From Liolophura sinensis (taxonomy: Eukaryota > Mollusca > Polyplacophora > Chitonida > Chitonidae): a DNA stretch of 64,000 nucleotides. Shown here piece by piece: positions 1 through 9,300 of this stretch. The notes beneath the pieces were generated by a model. That model searched no databases. It saw nothing but the letters and a program-made list of their open reading frames with translations, and was not told the DNA's origin. A program made the position numbers and the translations under genes. How positions within the stretch are numbered: the first letter of the stretch is position 1; each line of letters opens with the position of its first letter. The stretch is taken from positions 3,311,246 to 3,375,245 of the forward strand of contig NC_088296.1 of NCBI RefSeq assembly GCF_032854445.1, in the 5' to 3' direction.

Positions 1-309
1 TCAGGTGTGAAACAGGTAAAGGTGAGCTTTAACAATCGTATCTGAACAGAGACACTGGGCTAGCAGAATAACTGTGTGAACACACAATGGCAAATGTGTC
101 AGCAGCGTTACATCTGTCTATCAGATACCTCTAAGGTGTTAACCAATGAGGTTGCATGTAGAGTTCTTGCTGATTTGGCTTGCCAAAGGGGAGTGGTTTT
201 CTCCACAAACATTCTCAGTAACTGACAGATCACATAACCATTGTAATTTAACTTGGCAATGAAAGGTATAACAGTCAAGAAATAATCCATGGTTTGAACA
301 CCTTCTCAC
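1..309. other. Intron downstream of the HLH exon
   Basis: Intron sequence following the donor at 309. I see no exon resembling the expected E-protein C-terminal segment and no repeat. Confidence 0.7.
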
Positions 310-455
310 CTCTAACTTGTTGCTCCAATGATGTAATCACGTTGACAGCATGTTGTAAAATCATCAACTTTGTCAGTGGCTGGTTACTCCCCACATGTAA
401 TGTCACCATCTGACCGAGCTCCTTGAACGCTTCATTAATGTCTCGAACTCGAACC
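310..455 (-). CDS. TCF12: E-protein exon: end of basic region, helix 1, loop, helix 2 of bHLH
   Basis: This 146-nt exon supplies [16 protein letters not shown] (end of the basic region and helix 1), a loop, and [19 protein letters not shown] (helix 2). The acceptor is ...cttccag/G GTT CGA and the donor is AGA G/GTGAGAAG. The leading G completes the Arg codon left by AG at the end of each candidate upstream basic-region exon, so all three of those can splice here (phase 2 in, phase 1 out). Residues that define the family ([19 protein letters not shown]) are present. The loop and start of helix 2 read [17 protein letters not shown], where most E-proteins have a K-S-D/E-K-P-Q-T-K-L loop, so this is a divergent version. 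A further copy with a normal loop could exist left of the window. Confidence 0.93.
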
Positions 456-1727
456 CTGGAAGACAACCGATGGCGAATTTCAAATGGCGAAAGCAAACAT
501 GTCTCCAGCCTATTTCGCAGTATATAATCAACAGAGCAATGAAGGTAAAGATAAATCTCACAGAGGTGTATGGTAAAATACTAGCCTTTACCCAAAAGTA
601 AAATATGCCGATAACTAAAATCCATCAATGTTTTTCACATACAGCGGCAAGGTGAATGGCCACTTACAGCACTACCATAAATAAACAAGAATACAGCATT
701 TACATTTATTACTGGGCAATATAATACTGCCCTGTGTTTTGTTTTAGGAATACAAATACGATTACACAAAATAATTCTACATGGAGAAATAAAATTCAGG
801 AATTCACAAGATCTAGTTTCTTTAACAAAGGCAAGATCAACACAAGTTTATCCAGGGTACACACGTACTTTTATAAACATGAATACAGTTTAATGTATTA
901 ACACCATGCATAAGCTACGTAAGATCTAACAGGCAGCATGATGAACGAAATGTTAGAGAGCCTGGTCACAGCAGAGTTATCCCCCCTTGCTCTGCCCTCC
1001 TTCTCCCACACTCTCTTCATGGAGCTAAATCTTTCCTACACTCCTGCTACTATAAGCGCAAAGAGAAGTGCCCTCAGAATTAAGCCAATCCATGCAGAGT
1101 TACATCTGGAAATAACAGTAGCTGCTATGCAGGCTGTTGCCTGATGTGAACAGCCCATCACCGCCAAGAAGAAACTCCTCACCCATTTATGATCACAGAC
1201 AAAAATTTGTATCATGCACATTTTGACTGTTCCAGAGCTGTACCCTATTAATCAGGGCCTAGGGCGTGACCCTTGCGAAGCTATGGACAAATTGTTAGTA
1301 GAAGCGCTTCTGGAACAACTCCAGTAATAAGATCTCTACATCATGAGAATCGACTTGTAAAGGCTCATACGTCTGGGTTACTCCATCAACATTTGTCGGT
1401 TTGATTTGTGCGAATTATGACAACTCTTCCCTGGAATACCACGTTGTATATGCTGCGTCTCACAAACTCATGCAAACCTATCAAATGCCTCTGACCTCCC
1501 ACCCAAACCTCCCTTATCCTCCCCACTACAGCAGATCTGTACACCCAAATCTTTCTCATCCAGTCACAGTAACACTTGCTATTCTAGCTATGATGTGACT
1601 GCAGAGGAGACAGTAGTAGAAATGAGGGCTGTAGGATGACAAATGCCCTCTCCTCCCTCAAGGCTATTGCTTACCCTCTCCCCCGCTTTCCCAATATCCT
1701 TAGATGACAATAAGAGAGCAATATTAC
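456..1727. other. Intron between the HLH exon and the third basic-region exon copy
   Basis: AT-rich intron. No second HLH exon, no conserved frame and no repeat family was recognised here on either strand. Confidence 0.7.
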
Positions 1728-1787
1728 CTTTCCCTATTGTTGTTAGCTTGACGTCTCATAGCAGCTGATACTTCATCCTTCTCTGGC
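1728..1787 (-). CDS. TCF12: Candidate alternative basic-region exon (third copy, NNNRER type)
   Basis: This 60-nt exon-like unit codes for PEKDEVSAAM followed by RRQANNNRE and AG of the next Arg codon. The acceptor is tttttaacag/G CCA GAG and the donor is AGGGAAAG/GTAATATT, at the same codon position as the main basic-region exon at 4064. It aligns without gaps to vertebrate E-proteins from the conserved PE through RR-ANN-RER. Differences from the main copy: the charged ERERL stretch before RR is replaced by uncharged SAAM, and the Ala of NNARER is Asn. The length is a multiple of three with phase 2 at both ends. A second AG (CCAG/AGAAGG, exon start 1777) would give phase 1. The intact frame and both splice sites argue for a functional or recently functional alternative exon; no transcript evidence is available here. 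Confidence 0.72.
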
Positions 1788-2416
1788 CTGTTAAAAATGG
1801 TTTGACCCAGAAATGGCCCAGGTTTAGAGGCAATTCACAGTTATACATTTATAATGTAGTACATACATCAATGGCCCCAGCGGGCAGAAAGGCTAACAGG
1901 CCTGTATTTGTCGTCAATCACCCAAAGTGCAGCTTACCAAAATGGTGCAAATCACATTTCTTTGTCTTTTAATTGAAGTGTAAGCCAATTTCAACTTCTA
2001 AAAAATCGAGACCTCCTTTGGTGTCAGAAGTGGGATTTAGAAAACATCAAGAAGCCAAACAAAAGTTAGCTCCCTTTGTTCTGCGCGCTATATGTTTAGT
2101 GCAAAGGTGGCATAACGGGTTAGCTTTGAGAAAAAGGCGCAACGTATCGGTGCCAATTTGAAACAACGCATGATAAAGACACAAAACTGTTGTTAGTTGT
2201 TAATATCTTAACCCATTTTTTTTCCCACTTCGCCCAGCACAAATTATTGAAAGCAGGTTAATCTGTGACTAACCCCGAGTCACTTTTGTCTGACCCATAT
2301 ATGTAAGACATCCAGGGCCCGCTCTTGGGCTGGGGAAGAGATGAGTGTGGGATAGTAGGGTTGGGGTGTGTGACCAAGCTCTCTTCTCACCTACGACAGA
2401 TAGAAATTATCCCTAC

Positions 2417-2479
2417 CTTTCCCTAGCATTATTCGCTTGGCGTCTCAAAGCAGCTTGTTCGGGGTCCTCTGGTTCGTCA
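2417..2479 (-). CDS. TCF12: Candidate alternative basic-region exon (second copy)
   Basis: This 63-nt exon-like unit codes for DEPEDPEQAALRRQANNARE plus AG of the next Arg codon. The acceptor is tttcatag/T GAC GAA and the donor is AGGGAAAG/GTAGGG. The DNA-contact part RRQANNARER equals the main copy, while the preceding residues (EQAAL) lose the alternating charges of VERERL. Its acceptor region (TTTCATAGTGACGA) resembles the start of the main copy (CTTCATAGTGATGA), which supports origin by duplication. With this acceptor the exon is symmetric, phase 2 at both ends, so it can replace either sister exon. A second AG at CCAG/AGGACC (exon start 2468) would give phase 1. In vertebrate E12, residues just before the basic region modulate homodimer DNA binding; a similar role here is inference. 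Confidence 0.75.
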
Positions 2480-3330
2480 CTATGAAACAACGAGTAGGGC
2501 ACAGTGACCATGAACAGTCAGCAAATAAAAGTTAAGCAAGAGTTATCTACTCCTGATTTGTAACAAAAATAAAAAAAATCCTTCACACTTGTAAAAACCA
2601 CAAGTAAATATTCTAAGAAGCACCATGGCAAATTCTATACCATTTTTCTCCTTTTTTTCTGTACTTTTAACTAACACAATTTTGAACATGGAAAAAAAAA
2701 GAGAAAAAAAAAAAAACACAGCATGATATCACAGCACGTTTCTGACATGCAACATTTTGGGTGATGACTGACTTCTGTGAAGGGTGGGGGAGAACTACAG
2801 TTCACAGAAAATAACTCCTATGAGAGGTACGACACGTCTGTGACAGAAACTAGTCCAGTGGCTGAGACTTTTGGCAATCTCAACCATGCCCAAAAGACGT
2901 CTCGGAAAGTAGGTTTCATTTCGTGAAGACAGTTTTAGGCAGGCCATCTTTCCCCTGGGTAAAACCATGTTTAACACACATAACGTGTATGTTTACCTAC
3001 ACCAACCCTGTCATCAGTGTACAAGAGTTACTCCCCTTCCCCTGAGGCCCTACTACACCTGCTCAACAAGGTCACACTGACTACTGGGAATTACCAGGTA
3101 ACACATGAATTTGATGTTTTAAATATTATTTGGTATCAAAGTCATGACTGATGAAGACTGATGAAAACTGATGACTTAGTGAAATTTTATTTGCATACTT
3201 GCATATTTTTTTTACTGATTTCTTATTACCCAATAACTTGGAAAATATCTTTCTTCCTTTTTCCATGTACCAAAGAATTCCTTAAAGTCAGTGAGAACAG
3301 TTAAGCCCAAATGCTCAAGCATATATAAAA

Positions 3331-3331
<1 letters not shown>

Positions 3332-3370
<39 letters not shown>

Positions 3371-3380
3371 CATATATAAA
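3332..3380. repeat. Poly(A) and (TA)n microsatellite
   Basis: A run of about 20 A followed by (TA)n between the main and second basic-region exons. Confidence 0.9.
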
Positions 3381-3570
3381 AAAAACGGAAGTTGTAACAA
3401 ACTGACTGACTGACTTACTGGTTGTGGCTGAACATGTCATGTCAGTCATAAAAGTGGATGAAACATGTATCAAATGAACTCAAGTATATAAATGAAAATT
3501 CACGACCCCAATCTTGACTAAAATTCTGCGTACCAATCTGGCAAATTTTTGTAGTCACAAAACGTATATA

Positions 3571-3708
3571 ACTTTCTTGTTTTCTTGTTTAAAATTTCCC
3601 TCTTTTCTCCAGGATTGGACGACCAGACTTATTCAGTCAACTTTCTTGTTTTCTTGTTTAAAGTTTCGCTCTTTTCTCCAAGATTGGACGACCAGACTTA
3701 TTCAGTCA
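3571..3708. repeat. Tandem duplication, 2 x 69 bp
   Basis: The unit beginning ACTTTCTTGTTTTCTTG and ending ACTTATTCAGTCA occurs twice in direct tandem with a few mismatches. It lies in the intron between basic-region exons 2417 and 4064. Confidence 0.92.
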
Positions 3709-4063
3709 ACATTTGGGTAATTTTCCCAACTCCCCCTGCTTCAAACTGACATGACCGTGCAGAGAATGCGCTGAATTCATTAACCAGACGGGACAGTGTT
3801 TCTAGCACATCATGCGTGTTAATAAAGCAAATCACTATACCTCAACACTATCAATAATCACTGATGTGTAATCTCTACGGGCTGAAAACTGTCTTACACA
3901 TAGTTTACACTATATCAGGCTGTATCTGGTAAATTTCTCAAACGATCTTGAAACGGGTATATGACATTGAAGCCAGGGGAAATTGCTATTAGAATCGCCA
4001 GCCTTATAATTTTTAGGCAATGAAACATGATCATGTCACAGGCGACCTAAAAGTGGGCCTTAC

Positions 4064-4342
4064 CTTTCCCGAGCATTGTTAGCTTGACGTCGCAATCGCT
4101 CTCGTTCCACTTTTGTCTCCGGCGACTCATCTTCATCTCCAGTGGCCTGCTCAGTGCTGCGTCGCGATCTCTTGGAAGGCGGGGCATTAGAACTGGAAGA
4201 TGCTGATTGGTTAGAGTGTGGACCGCCAATTTCAGTGTCGTCTAGAGGGTCTGGTTTTATCGGTTTTGTTTTCTTTGAATTGTCCGATTCTAATTTTTCC
4301 ACCTTGATGCTACCATCGGTTGTCTTCCCACTACCATCATCA
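4064..4342 (-). CDS. TCF12: E-protein exon: charged linker and start of bHLH basic region (main copy)
   Basis: This long exon codes for about 92 residues: a Lys/Asp/Ser-rich linker (IKVEKLESDNSKKTKPIKPD), a Ser-rich patch with KRSRR, an acidic patch (GDEDESPE), and the first half of the basic region, VERERLRRQANNARE. The donor is CGGGAAAG/GTAAGG. Two acceptors are possible: ttttgcag (exon start 4352, phase 1, reading VLHSDDG after the linker exon) and ttcttcatag (start 4342, phase 2). Start 4342 is given because it shares phase and sequence with the two shorter copies at 2479 and 1787; 4352 has the better pyrimidine tract. Both are in frame when paired with the matching donor of the 4924-5012 exon. 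The match to the TCF4/TCF12 region upstream of EREKERRMANNARER is clear. Confidence 0.92.
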
Positions 4343-4674
4343 CTATGAAGAACTGCAAAACAACATGAACATCACAGCAGCTTAGAACATAGGTTTCTGT
4401 TCCATTTTACTGTCAAAACCACTAAACACCGCCGGTTTTTACGATTGGCCTTCTCACAAATAAATGTGTCTCTATCAAGAAAAATTGCTGGGATGGTCTA
4501 CATTTCCCACAATATAGCGGATTTTCAAGTTTAAATTTTATACCTCTTCAAATGCTGAAAAGGATTTTCACCTGTAAAACAATAAATTGGTGTGGCTTAC
4601 ATTCCCATACAGAAAAGAGACTGAGAATTCCAAATCCAATTTGGATTTAATCTACATGTAATTAGCATACTCTA

Positions 4675-4878
4675 ACACTTCAACCTTTTCGCACATGAAA
4701 AAGCAACAGTGCATTTAACAGTTTAAGCATGTTTATAAATTGATTTTGGAGACAAAACTTGGGTTAAATGACCAAATACCTTAAAAAGTGAAATTTTATG
4801 AGTCTAAATATAATAATGCCTTCAGAATATTCTTGAAGAAACATCTCGCAGCCATGCAAGAAGGTTGAAGAGTTACAT
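4675..4878 (+). mobile_element. MITE copy 1 (about 200 bp, terminal inverted repeats)
   Basis: It starts CTTCAACCTTTTCGCACATG and ends with the inverse (CATGCAAGAAGGTTGAAG). The inside carries the family core GAGACAAAACT, then AATAATGCCTTCAGAATAT. No coding capacity, so a non-autonomous DNA element. It sits in the intron between the linker exon and the main basic-region exon. Confidence 0.75.
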
Positions 4879-4923
4879 TACATCATGTAACAACGGTCAT
4901 GTTCCTCCATCAGGCAAGCTTAC

Positions 4924-5012
4924 ATACCATCGTAAGGCTTCTGTTGGTCGGAGGATACTGATGACAGGCTGGTCTGGCCACGCCCTGTGTCCCCTAAGCT
5001 GTGCGGACCGCC
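4924..5012 (-). CDS. TCF12: E-protein linker exon with tandem donor sites
   Basis: The exon codes for GGPHSLGDTGRGQTSLSS then VSSDQQKPYDG, a Ser/Gly-rich linker between AD2 and the bHLH. The acceptor is gttatcag/GGC and starts in phase 0, matching the phase 0 end of the AD2 exon at 13654. The 3' end carries overlapping donors in GTATGTAAGC: cutting before GTATGT ends the exon at 4928 in phase 1, cutting before GTAAGC ends it at 4924 in phase 2. The phase 2 form fits the first acceptors of all three basic-region exons; the phase 1 form fits acceptor 4352 of the main copy. Conservation with vertebrates is weak, as is usual for this linker, so the call rests mainly on splice sites, frame and position. 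Confidence 0.82.
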
Positions 5013-6061
5013 CTGATAACAGAAAAACAACATCCACAACATTTCAGCAATAAGAGCAGAAAACAATAAGCTTATGTGCACTTCCATGATGTTGATCTCA
5101 AGTAAGAACAAAAGAACAAGGTCCACTTTTACAGAGACAAGAAGAAAAACACGGTCATATTCGCTTTCAGAATTCTACTGATTTTTTTCAGTGCATCTAA
5201 GTATGTATAAATCCTGAAACGACACCTAGGTGGCTTCAAAACAAATGCAAATTTGCAACAGCTGTGATATTCAGCAAGACAGGGTTTCATGTCATCTTAC
5301 GTACAGGCCCCTCACTGATTGAATGGACCATACTAAAAAACAAAATGTCCAAAATTTCCCTGACTAACAGACAGAGTGACTTACAAGACTGCTTACTTTA
5401 GCTCAAAACTCAACTTTTACAGCTGAATGTTTCTATGCCTGTTTGAGTACAGGAGATGCCACTGCTCTGTGCCTCTCTGAAAGCTCTCGTTGTTGTTGTT
5501 TTCACAGATGTCCTAATCACAGGTTAATTAGGAGACAGGAGAAATCTTTCCTGCATTGTTTTGACACTGCATGTCAGGTGGCAAGGAGCAAGAGACAAAA
5601 CAGGCAGGTAGTTGAACACATTCCAGGAATGCCAATCCACCTACTGACATGTTAAACAGTAACAGAAATTCGACAATTTCCTGTACTTCTGGTCTACTTT
5701 CTTTTCTTGATTTATTGACACGAGTTTATTGTTGTGAACTTAGCTACTCTGTACTACAAAACACATAATCTGAATTTTAGCGATATCAAAATGTCTTCTT
5801 TGATAAACATTCAAAAGTACTGTTATATGGATATAGTGTCAAGTATAACACTACCGATATCCCAAAATATTTGGTCAAGGCTTACCAGAAACATTTCACA
5901 ACCGCAGTTGAATCATTGTGTGATGGGAGAAATGAATATAATGGTTTAACATATTTTCTCCTGGTTTTTGGAGGGAGAACAAGAGTAGGTACATTGTCCC
6001 TGCCACCCACCCCCCCACCCCCACCCCGAACAAAGCGACATCAACAAAATACAAAAAATTA

Positions 6062-6329
6062 AAATTTATTTATTTATTTGATTGGTGTTTTACACCGTTC
6101 AAGAATATTTCACTTATACGACGGCGGCCAGCATTATGGTCTGTGGAAACCGGGCACAGCCCGGGGGAAACCCACAACCATCCGCAGGGCGCTGGCAGAC
6201 CTTCCCACTTACGGCCAGAGAGGAAGCCAGCATGAGCTGGACTTGAACTCACAGCGACCGCATTGGTGAAAGGCTCCTGGGTCATTACGCTGCGCTAGCG
6301 TGCTAACCGACTGAGCCACGGAGGCCCCC
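6062..6329 (-). mobile_element. Full-length tRNA-derived SINE
   Basis: On the minus strand it begins GGCCTCCGTGGCTCAGTCGG (tRNA-like A box) and carries a B-box-like GAGTTCAAGTCC. It continues with a central domain (GGAAGGTCTGCCAGC, TGTGGGTTTCCCCC, CATAATGCTGGCCGCC, GTATAAGTGAAATATTC) and ends ACACCAATC(AAAT)n. This is a conserved SINE body that I associate with molluscs, especially bivalves. The tRNA-like part is the element's pol III promoter, not a working tRNA gene. Confidence 0.88.
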
Positions 6330-9300
6330 CAAAATTTTTTTAAAAATCTGTGCCATTTCACTGTCAAAACTACTAAACACTGCATGTTTTTAGGCACAGG
6401 AGAGCAGTGGGGAGAACAAGAGTAGCTACATTCTAGACTTCCCTAAAAATGACAGAAAAATTCTTTCAGGCCACCAGAGATCTCTTTCCAATCATCCAAA
6501 CTAATACTGTGCCAATTGCTTTGAAACAATGGGTACTACACCCTTTGTTCTAGTGGCAAAAGTTTAGTGTTGTTTACGGCAGTTAATTATCAGAAAAAGG
6601 GTTCGCGTGAAAACAAAGGAGACGCAGCAGTGATTGTGAAATTGGCAAAGTATCGAGGGGAAAAATCTGGAGACACAGATGTGTTAATCTACAGCTTGAT
6701 AGATTGTCCATGCTCAATGCTTCAAGAAAAAGGAAAAAATCTCACACAAAGAAAAAAAAAAAAAAATCTTTGTCTTTGAAGAGGAAGCAGGTGTGTCCTA
6801 AAATTAGTTCCCTAACACCTATAGCTCCTGAAGGTTTTCCCAGATCGACTCTCTCCAGCACTAAGCAAGGACTGAAGGTACAGATGTAGAAGGTACTAAC
6901 TCAGGGTACAGCCAGCCTTTTGTGCAATTAATACAACAGGTGTAGTCTAGTGCTTCCTTGCTCTCTTCAACAACAAAAAAAAGTCCTCGGTTTAATACAT
7001 TCCAGACTTTGAAGCCAGCGAAGACTAATTTTGCTGCCAGCTTTTATCCTCTCCCGTGGAGTGTTGTATTGCACTGCGGCCTTCGTCTATATTACAAGAT
7101 CTGAGCTAGGATTTTGCCAAACGATCTTGTGAAACTCTCAAAAAAATCCTGTCTGACGGATATAATATCCTGCAACTCAACTTTGCTGTACATGGACTGC
7201 TGTACACGAATTTCCACATTATCATAAAGTGCGCTGCAAGTTAAAAAAAAAAAATTTCAAGGTAATCCAAACTGTGCAGTTTTACCTCCTACATTATTAC
7301 AAGTAACGAAGCAGGAGCTGAATCAAAATGGGGATTCCAAAAGGTTGAAGGCATAGGGTGTGTATTGGGGATGAAAAAAGACGGTTCAACCACACACAGA
7401 TCAGAAATGCATCTCGCTCCTCAGCAGAGCTCTACCAGGCTGGGTTGTGAAAATCTTTGAAGCTGGTACTAATTAGAGCTGCGGCTTCCCACGTGTTGGC
7501 CATCAGGAAGTTGGCGTGCATCTGGATGTGATTGGAGCCTGCCAGCCCTCTCCAACACCTCACATTTCTCATCAGGCCTCAGAAAAGTTTGACATTTCCC
7601 TGTTTATTTTTACGCTGCAGCTCTAGAGGGCCTGGCTGTCCTGCTGGCCAACTAGTGCTTTGTTTTGTAAGGTTTGCTCCTGCTCAGGTAAACACTGGTG
7701 CTGTTTACAGCACAGACGGGACAGGTTACTTACGGCCAGAAGGGGAGAACCTTCAGTAGCACATTAGCCAATGTCTCACCTTTACACCCTAACAGTTGTC
7801 ACAAATCTAAGGCAAGAACTTTCTGCCAGAATCCGTACAGTCATTTGTTTTTTGAAGTTGTTTTTGTTAAGGCGGTTTCTGTTATCATTATAATGTGGGA
7901 CATTTCTGAAAAATCTCACGCGACAATCAATTATTGTTCGCCATCAAATTTTATAACACAAAGGCAGGAATTGTTTGGTCACATAGCCCCCATGTCTTCC
8001 CTTTACAATCATATCATCTTTGGTTTGAAGTGGTTTTGGAAAAGGCGCTTTGTCAACAAAAGGTAACGTCTATGACACATTTTGGAAAGTCCAAAAATAA
8101 TTTTCAGGACTTTCTGCCAGAAAGTCATGATACTTCTGCTTAAACTGCAACGAAAAGATTTCTTTGAAATCATAAGGCAACAAACTTCTGTCAAATTCCT
8201 GTATCTAGCTGGAAGCCAAACATAGGCCAGGAAACATTCTCCAGGAATCCAATGGCTGAGCACAGAAGGTGAGAGACCTTCTGGAACATCTTCTGGTGCG
8301 TCCAGAGTACTGAAGGTGTTTCCCAGATGGTTGGAGAATTGGCTTGTTATTACACAACACCAGCCAATTTGTCCTAGCACAACTGTGGGAGGAGTGAGAA
8401 GAAATGACAACAAACACAGTGGCTGTACCAAAAGCTAACACAGGCACTTCCCCTACCCTGGCTCAGTCTGCTGTGTGAGGGATGGGGAGAGAGATACAGT
8501 ACAGCAGTCCCTGTCTCAGACAGCAGCTGGCTAGCTGGCCTAGGGAGCTGATCTATCTTCCAGAAAACAGCTGTACATCTCCCTGTACACACACTACCTG
8601 AACATATGCACCTTGCACAGTTGTCATTAACCCATCATTATCTGGGGAACATTCATCATTAATCACAACCTCCATTGAAATGTGGCTCTTCTTTTTTTCC
8701 CTAGGTAAACAAGCCAGATAATTTCAACAACTAGATTATGAAGATCAACCTACTTTATGATGAACTTGAGCGCCATAAGAGATAAAAGTTGTCGTAAGTA
8801 GGGCTTTGTTATTGGACCAGAACTTCATCACATGAAGACAACACTTTTTGAATGCGACAGAGTAAACCAAAGAAAATATTAAGAAAGTTGTGGATGAAGC
8901 CAACGATGAAGAACTGGAAGATTAAATTCAACTCCACAGAACGGTAGTCATCACATTCTATTGGTTTTGGTTTGCTAAATTTGAGGATAGCCCATAACAA
9001 ATCTACATGCATGACTGTCTCTGTTAAGGTGTGTCATGAAACTCCATCACGGTAACAAATTATGTGTCACTTCTGAACACATTATACATGTCTACTTTCT
9101 AGGAAATCCACAACTTCTGTCACAAAAACCAACACAGGTTTGCTTCAGCAATTAAACCAAGAAGTCCAGTCATTCAACAATGTTCTAAGATCTAACTTCT
9201 TCGCAAAGTCTTCAGTTTTGTACTTGGTCAAAAATAATTGTGTAACAGTATATTAAAGACAAGCTAAATCTGATGCTATTCATTTGGTCTCTGGCCAAAC

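Noticed and set aside
6290-6329. Possible tRNA gene on the minus strand
   Set aside because: A- and B-box-like motifs belong to a SINE head followed by the SINE body; I see no complete cloverleaf.
8009-8431. 140-codon open frame on the minus strand
   Set aside because: No recognisable domain, no splice context linking it to neighbours, overlaps other equally long frames, and lies in an intron of the E-protein gene.
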